A stretch of DNA of 64,000 nt from Dasyornis broadbenti (Eukaryota; Chordata; Aves; Passeriformes; Dasyornithidae). The position numbers and the translations under genes were made by a program. The stretch is from assembly GCA_013397935.1 (NCBI GenBank), contig VZRN01001796.1, positions 1,490,734 to 1,554,733 on the forward strand, given 5' to 3'. The number at the start of each line of letters is the position of its first letter. The first letter of the stretch is position 1. Below are positions 10,801 through 21,672 of the stretch, piece after piece. The notes beneath the pieces were generated by a model, which did no database searches, was not told the DNA's origin, and worked only from the letters and a program-made list of their open reading frames with translations.

Positions 10801-12774
10801 GTTTTCCTTTTATAACTCTATGTATAGTCACTACATTTCCCCACTACATTTGAAATTCTCCAGTTGTCCTATTCTACCCATCATCATTAACTGCGACATG
10901 TAGGAAGGCAAGATTTGGCATAGAATTTTGAGGTGGGGGATAAAAATAAACAACAGAAAACCAAAAGCAAACCAAACACAACCTTAGAGCACATAAGAAT
11001 TTTTTAAAAATCACTACCTGTCAGTAGCAGAGGACAGGATTTACTATATGTAGTGAATTGACTACAGGAAGGGAAAATTCTCTCTTCCAGGTGCACCTGG
11101 CATTCCATTTTGCTTCCGGATTCTCTCCAAGGTGGGCCAGTCCTTGTAAAATGCTCAGATAGGCACCCAAGTGTGCCAAGCCTGAGAGCAATTATATTTT
11201 TATTTGAACACACCTTGGAGCAGCCTTGGAGCGTTCAAACAGGATCAATGCACAGCTCTGGCATCACTGACTCCCAGAGGTGTAACCATCTGTCCGTGCA
11301 TTATTCCAAGTGATATTCCAGCACATCCCAGCTCCTCTGGTGTTTGGAGCAGAGCAGTGAGTGTCCCCAAACTCCACATTCAATAGTTCCTTCCACATGT
11401 GTCAGCCAGGACTTTGTATTTCAAACGTGGCATTTAAGAAACTTCCAGTCATCAAAAGGGGTGATGGCAGCGAGTTCATGCATTTGAAAACCACAATGGA
11501 ATCTCACATCTGAGTGACCCAAAGATAAAACAGACCCACTCAAGGAGAATTGCCATTTCTGGAGCAATCCTAGGAAGCCTTTGAGTAAGGATAAGAAAAA
11601 GGATCTGTTCTCATATTTGACACAATACAGTCCATATAAAATAGCATGGATTTATTTAGTTTAATATAATGTAATTCACTTGAGTATTTAACTTAAGCAC
11701 GTGGAAAATCCTAGTTTCTCTTAGGGATAGGAAATAGACTCAAGTGATTAAAAGTCTTTGGTGACTTTTCCTGGTAGCTTTTTGTTGCTTGTTTTTGCAG
11801 GAAGTTAAGAATTCTCCAAGGAAAGCTCCAAGCTGTTTGTGTGGCTTTCTGAGTAATGGAAAGAATTTACGCAAAATATGCCACTGCTGTGTAGTGATAT
11901 GGAACAATAAATAATAAAATAGGCAAGAGGTAGGAATGGCTCTGACTCCCTTTCTATAAAATAGCTTTTTCCGTGAGGAAAGTGGAACTGCTTTAGAACA
12001 ACTCATATGAAACAGTTGGGATGATAATTGCCAAGGGAGCCTACTTTGGAATTTGGAAAGGAGCCAGCATGTCCTAATTACCTTTACTTTGCAGTTTGGT
12101 TCTTGGACTGAAAGCATTACCTGGAAGTAGCTGGTATTGTAGAACTTACTAATCCTGAGTAAACAGGACTGTTCTTCTGCAGCAGAAACCTGAGCAGTCC
12201 TTCAAAAAATAAGAACATACTGAAAATAGTATTTTGTAAAAGAAGACTTCACAGGGATAGAAAATCCTAGGCAGCCAAAGTTAACCAGTATTTAAAAAAA
12301 ATTCTTTGTGCTGGCTAGTAAAATCGACAGTTATTTTCTTAGGAAAATTGGTAATTTTCCCATTCAGTACTGTGTTCCTCACTCAAGGAACAGCAATTCC
12401 AAGAAAACTTTTATCATGGAAGGAGACAATATGGAATTATCCTTTCACAATAACTTAATGCAGCAGAAAACTTCCATAGCAATAAACAATATAAATATTA
12501 TTCTTACCACAGCTATTTACTGCAAGGTATAACAGCCTTGGTCTTCATTAGTATTTTCAAATTAATGAATGTCATTAGGAATGTGTCACTGGAGCAGCTC
12601 TTGATGTGCCACAGAGTTGCTCTCAGTGCCATTAACACCCACCTCCTAACAGTCCAAACTGCTTGATTTTTAAGCTTCCCCTGAACTTGTTCTGATGTCT
12701 TATTGATATTTCCAGCTTAAACAAAGAGCCCAAAGGCCGCTGTTATCAGGCAGCTTCAATCAGTGTCTGCCTGC

Positions 12775-12935
12775 AGACACCGCTCTGCCCCCGCCTTCCT
12801 TCCCCGGGCGGCCCTGCCGGAGCTGCTGCCTCACCTGCACTGCAGGAGGCGGTGCCACCCAGGAGCTTCCCGGCGGGAATGCCACCTGCGCTCATGACTG
12901 AGGGGCTGCAGGCCGGGGTTCCATTCGGACAAGTC
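12775..12935. promoter_or_regulatory. Small CpG-rich patch
   Basis: About 160 bp with roughly a dozen CpGs and high GC, standing out from AT-rich surroundings with almost none. On the minus strand it carries TGCAG followed by GTGAGG (last exon base 12835), a good donor, preceded by an open but unrecognised frame. It could be a minor promoter, an lncRNA exon, an enhancer kept unmethylated, or the remains of an unrecognised GC-rich insertion. No protein similarity is visible. Confidence 0.35.
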
Positions 12936-13077
12936 ACAGAATGAAGCTAAAAACCTTTGGCCAGTTCTTCTTGTTAGAATGAAACCCTATCAGGCAGATT
13001 AACTGAGTCAGGCTTTATATTTCCTTAGAGAACTTTTCAATTTTTTGGCTTAATTTCCAGGCTCAAGCTTTCCCTTG

Positions 13078-13092
13078 CAGCAGCAGCAGCAG
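13078..13092. repeat. (CAG)5 microsatellite
   Basis: Five perfect CAG triplets in non-coding sequence. It is too short to be an expanded repeat. Confidence 0.9.
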
Positions 13093-13666
13093 TATGGGGA
13101 CTAACCACATCACAGGTGATGTGCTCCCAGCGAGTCACAGGTGTGGCAGTGCAGACAAACAGCTCATGCCGTTGGCAAGGGCTCAAGTGTCACACTGCAG
13201 CAGGATGAAAACCAGGAGCTGGAAAACCAGGGTTTTGTTAAGACAGCATGGGGAAAACCAGGATTTGGTTAAATGCTCTGAACCCCAGTCTTTTTGTCTG
13301 TAAATAAAAGTAGGAGCAGGACTATGTTTTAGGGCTGAGGTGCAGTTTGGCAGCACATGTAGGAGTGTAATTATATCCTGCTGCCAAAGGGACAGCCCCT
13401 TTTCCCCTTCCAGCCCCAGCTGCAGCGTCTGCCCCTCTCACCCCTGGATCAGCACCATGACACTGCAGGGTGAGTCAGATTTGATGTTTTCCTGCCCAGC
13501 CTCGCATCCCAGCGCTCCTTGAGCCAGGCCAGGGAAGGCAGGCACAGCCAGTGGCTGAGGTGTGCAGGCACTGGAATCTCCCCATTTGGCAGCAGCCCCA
13601 GAGCCGAGGTATTGGCTGGGAAACTGCAGCCGGAGCAGCTGGAAACTGATCCCACAAAGAGGAGCT

Positions 13667-13680
13667 TTTGCATATGCAAA
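13667..13680. promoter_or_regulatory. Octamer-type palindrome (candidate POU site)
   Basis: TTTGCATATGCAAA is a perfect 14-bp palindrome. It joins two TTTGCAT half-sites, close to the octamer ATTTGCAT and to the palindromic MORE element (core TGCATATGCA) bound by POU-factor dimers. The site is seen directly; its use is inferred. A lone related TTTGCATA occurs near 22174. Confidence 0.4.
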
Positions 13681-14942
13681 GTAGATCTCAAAGGCCATCC
13701 CTGCTTACTCAGCTGTTTATCACTCACATGAGCAGCAGTATCATTATACGGAGTCAGAGCTGAAGCTGTTAATTTTGTTTTTAATCCATTGTTCGAAATG
13801 CCCCATACATTGTAATTGATTTCCCTGCCACAGGTACTATCTGGTTTGAAGAAAGCCCATGTGACTTCTTCGAAAGGTTATAAAAATTAACGACAGAGTA
13901 AATAGGAAGGCAAGAAAGTTTGCTGATAAACACAATTTTCAAGATACTGGAGACTAAAACACAGACATTGAAAAAGTGCAATATTAGATTATGAAATAGT
14001 TAATTACATCTTATGCAAGTGGATGCAAAGCAACAGTCCAGGAACAGACAGCCTGCATTGTGTGTTTTCAGTCAGGGGTTCTGGTTCAGCTCCTGCCAAG
14101 CCGATAAAGAGAGGTGGGATCTACTGAGAAGAGCTCCCTAAAAATGCCAGCTCAGTGCTCAGCAACGGTTAAAACAAGAAACAACGTCAGGAATTTAGGA
14201 TGGGAGAGAGATGCCAATAAAACAGAAGAGAGTCTTCACTGCATTGTGGAATTTCAGGCTGTACCCCCATTTTGAACGCAGCATGGAGGTCTGTTCCTGC
14301 ACTGCAATATGTGGGGAACAGAATTAAGAGGAACAGAAAAGAGCACCAGGGATTTGAAGAGAGCAAAACCAGCTCCTCCACGATAAGCAACTAACTGCAT
14401 TAGGACTCTTCAGCTGGAGGAGAAAAGGATGAGAGAAAAAATAAAGTTATTTTCATAAGACAAGGACCTCTCACTTGCCTGTGTAGTAATCTTGTAGGGA
14501 TTAATAAAACAGATGTGAGTAAGAATCAGAGAAACTCAGAAAGCAGGTGTTCTGCTGGGTATTCGTAGATATTTTCTGTCAAACCATGACAAATCCAGTG
14601 ACAGATGATCGGGAAGGGTGCTGTATGCAAACAGAAATGTGTTCTCTCCCACTGTGACTTCCAATGTTGTAGCAATGAATTAAAGGTTTTCCTGAATTAG
14701 AGGCTGATTTTCTATTTCTGGGCATTTGAAAGTCTTTTATAGTTTTATGCTTTCTCTAAGCTGCCCTTTGGGATTTGTGTTCAGCTCCCTGTGATTTTAT
14801 ATTTGAAATACCAGACCAAGGGCTTTTAAATTGTCGTCTAGAAACAACTTATGCTATGGCAAATGACTTCTTGGCAGCTAATACTGCTCTTTGTTTATCC
14901 TGTTTAGATTTGGGGGGAAATATCCTTTTAGTTGTTTTTTTG

Positions 14943-14958
14943 TTTTTTTTTTTTTTTT
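14943..14958. repeat. Poly-T tract, 16 bp
   Basis: 16 T in a row, preceded by TTTTTTTG. There is no visible attached retrocopy. Confidence 0.9.
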
Positions 14959-16434
14959 AATTAAAGTCACTTGATTATGTCGAGTTTCTAGAATAACATC
15001 TTCAAACTAAACAAGCTGCAAGCATTTTTTCCTTTTAGCTGCTACTTCAAAATGCAGACAGAGATTGATTTGCCTTAGGGTGAATTGATGAGGGAGATGG
15101 GGAAGAGAAATGAGGAGCAATATTGAGGTATTGTCAATACCCAACTGTACAGCTTCTCCCCGGTTTTTACTGTGTACCAACAAGAATCTTCAGTTCTTGG
15201 CAACTCTTGTCCTGCAGTTTCCCTAAACTGCCAAACACTTTTAAATGAGTTATGCTGGAGTTGAACAATATTGAAATATTCTCACCCACCCACACTGTGG
15301 GGTTGGATTATTTCAGTGCAGCCTGGGTGCAACTGTGGGGTTTTAGAGCCGATTCCCCAAGCAGGTGCCTTGTTTGTGGCATGGGACTGCCCCCAGTTCA
15401 GCTGCCACAATTGAGGTCATGTGAGCTGAATCACCAGATTTCACCTCCCAAGCATCTCTGAAATATTAAAATGCTGATCTTAAGGTTTTACTTTATGCAG
15501 CCAGTACATGAAGTGTGACAGAATTGCACAGCAAATCCCCATCAAAAAGGTGAATATACGGTTATTTCAAAATTAATTTCTACCTTTACAAAATGCAGGA
15601 ACATTACAAAAGTCTTATCTCAGTCTAAATGAGAGCATCTCAGTTAAATAATTTCAAGACATTTTCATCCCTTTCCTATTTCTCATCTGTGCTGATCTGA
15701 TTTTGCTTGATTTCCATCCTAAATGTCAGGCTGATTCTTTTTCTTAGTCCGATACCAAAAGGGGAGATTTTCTGTCTCCAAAATGTGCCCAAAGTGCAGG
15801 CTTCTGACTCATCTCAGTCTGACCAAGAAGAATAAATAATCTGTTATTAATACACATGACTTGGGCATCTCCTAATTTGAAAAGTATTTAGGACACAAGA
15901 TTTAGATGCAGATCTGTTCTCCAAGTGTCCCATAGTTGTTGGAATCTGGATCTGCTAATCCAGGACAGCCTAGGCTTTTCAGAATAATTATGGCTCAAGC
16001 TTTAGTGATGCTCTTGTTCCCTCACAAAATCCTGCAGAGCACATTTTTTCCACGCCTGACCTTTGTTTAATTAAGTAGGATAAACAAAGAAGAGGGAAAA
16101 AATACCAATATGACATAAAAATACTTGGAACAGTTTTTTACAGTAGAGCAGAAAATCCACGTGGTTTAACATGAAGGGTTAAAAAGCTCTGCAGTGTTTA
16201 CAAAAATTCTACAAAAGACTTGAAAATCCTTGACAGGTAAATCCTAAAGAAACATCTGGGGTGTTGATCCTGGAATAAACGTGCACAGAGTATATAAAAA
16301 GTTGTTGAAATCAGAGATTTTGTGTATATAGAGCACTTTGCTTGGCAGCACAAAGCCCCATGAAAGCGTGCAACATGTTTTTAAAAAGCAAGTTTAAAAC
16401 ACACAGGATTGTCATCCCAGATTTCTCACAAATT

Positions 16435-16453
16435 AAAAAAAAAAAAAAAAAAA
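16435..16453. repeat. Poly-A tract, 19 bp
   Basis: 19 A in a row, about 150 bp before a second poly-A run that borders the assembly gap. The intervening sequence is purine-rich but shows no recognisable element. Confidence 0.9.
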
Positions 16454-16600
16454 CAAAGGAGAGGATGGAAGAGGAAAGAGAAATAACATTTTCCCATGCA
16501 GGTATTCTGAAAAATATAGTAGACTCCGCCCAACATGGTAAACACACACTTTGCAGAAATCCAGGCTAAAAAGAGAAGTAAAATGAGGAACACTGCAGTC

Positions 16601-16646
16601 AAAAAAAAAAAAAAANNNNNNNNNNNNNNNNNNNNNNNNNAAAAAA
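16601..16646. other. Assembly gap inside a poly-A run
   Basis: Fifteen A (16601-16615), 25 N (16616-16640), then six A (16641-16646). The gap sits within a homopolymer that assembly failed to cross. The true length is unknown, because 25 is a conventional placeholder. Reading frames crossing it are meaningless. Confidence 0.97.
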
Positions 16647-17197
16647 TACAGAATTTCCCCAAGTAAATAAATGTTCAGTGCTAAAATTTATTATCCTGAT
16701 TCTAGGAACTCAGTGATATCACCCCAGGCTACAAAAATAGCCACCCAAGGAGTCACATGGAGTGATGTAATGTGAACGTGGAATAAATCCTTGCTTTTTT
16801 TAAACTGAAACATTTATATTCAGCAAAACTCTAGGAAAAGCAGAAAGCGACATAAAGGGCAGTGGCCCAGGTCAGGGCAGTTCATCTGAGCACTCCTGCT
16901 GCTCCATCAGTGTCCCATGGCAGAACAGCCAAAGCACAGCACGGAAGGGATGGGGAACACCTGCATTTCTGATTGAATGCATCACCACAAAGTCCCTGAA
17001 TTCCTCCTGTTCGAGGAGGGGATGGAAATGGCGTGTTCAGCAACGCCACTCTGGGGTTCTGCCCTCAGGAAGGCAGTCCATGACTTCTCAAATACAAAGG
17101 AATCTTGCTTTTCTATCACATGCTCTCGGAAATACAGGTACCCGGGAAATCGGAGCTGAGCACAGGGCAGTGATGGCTTTTCAGTTTGGCCAGCCTG

Positions 17198-17224
17198 CAC
17201 TCCCACTCCCACTCCCACTCCCAC
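17198..17224. repeat. (CACTCC)n microsatellite
   Basis: Four and a half perfect CACTCC units, 27 bp. The complement is (GGAGTG)n. Confidence 0.93.
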
Positions 17225-17984
17225 AGCAATGTGCTCCAGGAGAAGGTTTTCCAAAGGCTGAAGTATTTTGAAGAGCCCTTATTAAAAATGTAATCCTGAA
17301 ACATTTCTAAGGAAGACAGGAAGAAAATACAACAACTTTTAAGACTTCCGTTTCCAGAATACACTGGAAAACACCAGAGCGCTGAGCTGTGGTTGGTTAA
17401 AGGTAATTAATAGCTGGATGCAGTGTGTTAATGAAGGCAGCAAAGAGCATCATTCCATAGCCCTGCTGCATGAGGTCATTGGCCAAGTGGGTATTTCTAG
17501 CCACATGAGAGAAGTATTGCTTCTTCCAGCATGGAATATGGCCAGAAAGGAAAAAAAAAAAAATGTTTTAGAACATCCTTTATTAAAAAACAAAACAAGA
17601 AAGTGGCTCTGCTATGAGCTGCACGTGGCTTGCCAGGTCCATCTTTTAGAACTGGTCTTGAACTGAAATTAGCCCATAAATTAATTCTGAATTTCTGCCA
17701 CATCATGACACCGGTGAGGAGTTTAGCAGCAGCTTCATTGGGCTGTGGAGCCTGTCCTAGCTCCTGGTTGTTGGTGTTGCTCTTCGTATCCAGCTCCATT
17801 AATTCCAGGTTTCTTTTCTAGAGTACCTGAATATTCAAGTGTGATGCTTTATGCCACTTAATGTTCTTCATAGAGCTAAATGTTAATAAGGAAATAATGT
17901 GGTTTTAAGATAAAATGCACAATAAAACTCTATACAACAATATCATGGCAAATTTTAGATGATAATGAGCAACAACTATAAAGG

Positions 17985-18115
17985 CTTTGGATTTAAAGCA
18001 GTGAAGGGCTCAAATTGTGGCTCTACCAGAAACTACTTAGTCAAGTCATTCAAGGAAGTAATTGAAATTAGCAGATCTTAAATGCTTTACTGGCTCTGAG
18101 ATTAAGTTAAATGCA
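17985..18115 (+). mobile_element. MIR-like ancient SINE remnant
   Basis: The segment from 18006 (GGGCTCAAATTGTGGCTCTA), followed by ACTACTTAG and CAAGTCATT, parallels the MIR family's 'GGGTTCAAATCCTGGCTCTGCC..TTACTAG..GGCAAGTCACTT', with a short deletion where the family has the GTGTGACC part. Further on, CTCTGAGATTAAGTTAAATG (from 18094) resembles the family's 'GAGGATTAAATGAGTTAATG'. MIR-type CORE-SINEs are old amniote repeats, present in bird genomes only as diverged relics. The identification rests on recalled family sequence and not on an alignment. Confidence 0.42.
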
Positions 18116-18986
18116 AGAAGGAGATTTCCAAGAATGGCAAAATGACTTCGTTGGTGATAGTGGGAATCAGCTGGGGAAAAGTGTGAAGTAGCAAGGCAGT
18201 AACAGGGAATATCTGTTGTTAGCCACACCTGCATCTTCCAAAGCATCAAATCAAAACTGTGAGATGACACTAAAATAAAAGTAGATAACCCTGTTTAGTC
18301 CTGTTTATTGTTCTCCCTCAGCTGTTACCACCACTCTCAAGTTTACCTGAGCTCGAATTCAAGAGCTCTTTCAGGCCCCCCATTTTACTCTGGGTTATTC
18401 TGTTCTGTCCCTGCCCTGCTGCTCCTGCTGCTACTTGTAGTGTACAGCAAGGTGGAAATCAGCATTTCATGTCCTGTCCTGGGCTGAAATCCACAGTGGA
18501 GCTGGAACTTCTCAAATCGTCACAAGACCAATCCTCGTCCTCCCATGACTCGGGGAAGTCACAGGACTTGGTGACACCGAACCAGAAGGGCTGAGGTGGA
18601 ACCCTGTGAGTTTCGCGCGTGTCCATGCATTTGGGCTGTGTGTGAGGGGCACTGCAAGAGCTGCCATCCTTGAGCACACAGACCCTGCCCAGCCACGGGC
18701 ACCACAGCCTGCTCCAGCTGTGCCCAAAGCAGCACCCAGAGGTTCAGAGCCTCTGCAGAGGCCACCTCAGAGGTTGTTTTGTGAGACTTCAGAGAGAGTT
18801 AAATCTCCAGTTTTCACTCGTGCTCTTCATTCTTACTTTACACTCCCATCGCTCAGTGAGAAAGGAGGAAGCAAAGATAAGCTAAACATCACAAGACTTC
18901 TGGGTATTACAGTAATAATATTCTAATCTAATATTCTGGAACATATTTGGAAAATGCTGTGTTCAGGAAGGGTCCTCAGCCTGCCC

Positions 18987-19020
18987 ATGCCTCAATTTCC
19001 TATCCTTGAAGTGGAGACAG
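18987..19020 (+). mobile_element. Possible MIR/L2 fragment
   Basis: TGCCTCAATTTCCTATCCTT followed by GAAGTGGAGA resembles the MIR/L2 phrase 'TGCCTCAGTTTCCTCATCTGTAAAATGGGGA'. Only about 34 bp are comparable, so chance similarity is possible. Confidence 0.25.
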
Positions 19021-21647
19021 GCACACTGCCCTTGGTCTTTCAACACTTCCAACTGTTCATGAGGCATTGGCAGTGGTTATATGAGGGACAAGCTCAGAAG
19101 TCACAATTCCTGCCAGCATTGGCCATAACTGTAATATTGACAAGAAAAAAAATCTCTAATGTTTACTAACACTGGGAACTGTGTTAATGAAGAGGGAGAC
19201 ACTGGCAAACAACAAAAAGCCCACTTTGAACGGCAAGAAGGATTGTGGAGCATATTAGAATGGAAAACAGAGCTATTTCCTACACACATCTATTTGCTAC
19301 GTGAAGTTCTCCCTTCAGCCATGAGTCAGCTACAGAAGTGTTATTCCTCTTGTGGTGGATGAGAGGCAAAGGGTGCCATGGAAATCAGGCAGGAGGGAGA
19401 CTCACTAATATCCCTGGGCCAGGCAGGTGGAGGTGTCCCTGCACGAGAAACTCCACCCTGCAGGAGAATGTCCCAGCTGCAAAAATATGCTCCTTCTTCT
19501 GAGGCATCTGCCTCCCTTCTTTTCCATGGGATGTGGGGAATGAAGAGGGTAAAATCTCTCAGTAACCTGCAGAGAAACTCCTCCCAGAAGTGCATGTTCT
19601 CCAAAAGCATCTACTTTCATATCCTTCTCCAATAGGAAAAACTGCTTCTGATTTAAGTCTAATTTTTTTGTCATTCTTACCACTTGTAGTATTTGTACAT
19701 TTGTTCCAAATATCTGTAAAATCTCACCTGTCTGCCTAGGAAGAGTTTCACTAATGTGCTCACAGCATAAACAGTCTGCTTTTGCTGTCCAAAACATGAA
19801 CAGAACCCAAATTAAGAGTCACTCACTTCTCAGCATACTGAGTGACGTTGTCATGTTATGAATGTTGCAAATCCCTGGCTAGCAGCCCTGTTTTCCCCAT
19901 AGCCTGTAGAAGAAGGAACAAAATTTACCCTCAGGTGATCTTGCAGTAGTTACAGTTGCCCCCCTGGCATTATTTTGCAGAGGCTATTTGATTCAAAATT
20001 GTAAATGGCTGAAAATGCCATCCCAAAGCAGCAGTTTCTTGGAGAATAAAGATGATGGCCACTTCAGTTCCAAGCTGTCCTAAGTTTTCTTTACTTTGGC
20101 TCATCTGTCTTTAATGGGAAGGACAATTAAACACTGTTAATGTATAACAATCCAGGAGACCTGAAGAATACCAAGTAGTATTGCTTCCAAATCTATTGTT
20201 GAAAATGAAGACTTCCACTGTAAAGTTCAAAATTAAAAGTTGCATGGAATTTATCTTGAATTCTGTGGCCATATAGGAGTTTTTGTTTGCTTTAAGCTCT
20301 GATCTGCTGAAGCCAGTCATAACAACTTGGTGTTTGATCCTGCACAGGGAAATTCTTCCACGGATCCTCAGGAGCATGGCTCATCCATGATGTCATCGTG
20401 GTCTGGCTTGAGGAACAGACGATGGTCCCTGACCAATTCCTTTGAACTCCGACAGCACAGTGTGGTTATTTCTCATGATTTTACCAGGCACAGAATGATT
20501 CTGTCCTGTGATCCCGCCAGTCTTTTGGAAATGCAGCAGCTCCAGCTCTCTCATCATTTTCAGCCCTTTGTCTCTCTGCTATTCCCATCTCCTGGGGTAC
20601 AAGGCAGTTGGGCCTTCCTTTCTCTCCTTCAGTACCCAAAATGACTTTTTTCAGCTGAGGTTAAATGGGAAGCAGAATCAGGAACGCAGCCCTCAGGAAG
20701 AAAAGAAGCGGGAAGGATTGCTGAGGGATGGCACCAGTGGATCGCTGACTGAGGGAAGGTGGTGGAACTGCAGGTGAGGTGGAACTGGAACACTTTATTA
20801 CCAGGCAGCTTTAGAAGTGCCTGCTCCCCAAGGCAAATGGCATTCCATGAATTTAGGAGACTCAAGATAGTCAAATAAATAGATACACGCCCAATTCCGT
20901 ATGTTTTTCTTGGTTTTGTTGTTGCTGTGGTAGAAGTTTTCTTCCTCAGGATATTTTGGGATCCAGCTTGTGCTTTTTGAGGTTAATTCTGTAATCCCAG
21001 CACCAAATTTATAGCTGAAAGTGCTCTCCAGCTGTTCATCACTGAGGGCCTACACACAGCTGGCAGAATGCTAGCCACCAAAACAGCAAAAGAAAGATTT
21101 AATCTCTTTTTTTTAGTGAGGTCTCCAAGAAACCATCAGGAGAAAACATCACTAGAGAGAGAGGGATCTGTTCTTTTAGATTCTACGCAGTACGAAAGGG
21201 GATAGTGCTAGGAGAGAAAAGGCTGAAAGCTGAGAACCCTTGAGAAATGAGGGCTGCGGTGGTGCTGGGTACAAAAGGCTCAGTAGGATCCTTCTGCTTT
21301 GAAGAAAATTAGTTTTACTTCTTTTACTGCTTCTCTCTGATGGGAGGAATCCAGGCTGATGGGAATATCTCATCGCTCCTACCCTGAGTGCCATAGCAAT
21401 GCAACTGCATTTGGAATCTGCACAACTGTTCTTTCTGGATTAGCAGTTATTTCCACAGGGTGGAAGGGTTTGGGGAAGAGCCACCTGAGCAGTTTTAGAG
21501 GAGAAAGCCAAGACCGTTTTTGAAACTTGTCAACAAAACGCCACAAAGATTAGGGGTAAAATCTCTTTTATACATGTCAAGTCCTCAGGTTCTGCCAGAA
21601 CCAAGTGGGATACCCAAACCCAGCTCTTGTGGCTGTTTTTTTATCCC

Positions 21648-21672
21648 TTTTTTTTTTTTTTTTTTTTTTTTT
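21648..21672. repeat. Poly-T tract, 25 bp
   Basis: The longest uninterrupted homopolymer in the window apart from the gap region. No target-site duplication or retrocopy body is recognised beside it. Confidence 0.92.

Larger units (their letters stand above)
3776..12774. other. AT-rich non-coding stretch
   Basis: About 9 kb with no supported gene. Frames are short. The longest, 150 codons at 8119-8571 on the plus strand, has no recognisable domain. Contents are a poly-T run (5692-5707), an 18-bp tandem duplication (7863-7898), a 12-bp CTTTAGACTA duplication (4951-4972), and AT-rich runs at about 5860-6000 and 10560-10690. I see no CR1 copy, RNA gene or CpG island. Confidence 0.6.
12936..16434. 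other. Non-coding stretch with simple repeats
   Basis: No supported gene. The stretch holds a short (CAG)5 run, an octamer-type palindrome at 13667-13680, a TTTTTTTG/poly-T tract at about 14934-14958, and a weak CR1-like phrase near 14400-14435 that is too short and diverged to call. Confidence 0.55.

Noticed and set aside
14395..14440. CR1-like phrase (GGACTCTTCAGCTGGAGGAG)
   Set aside because: Only about 40 bases resemble the CR1 'TTCAGCCTGGAGAAG' region, and the flanks do not continue the match.
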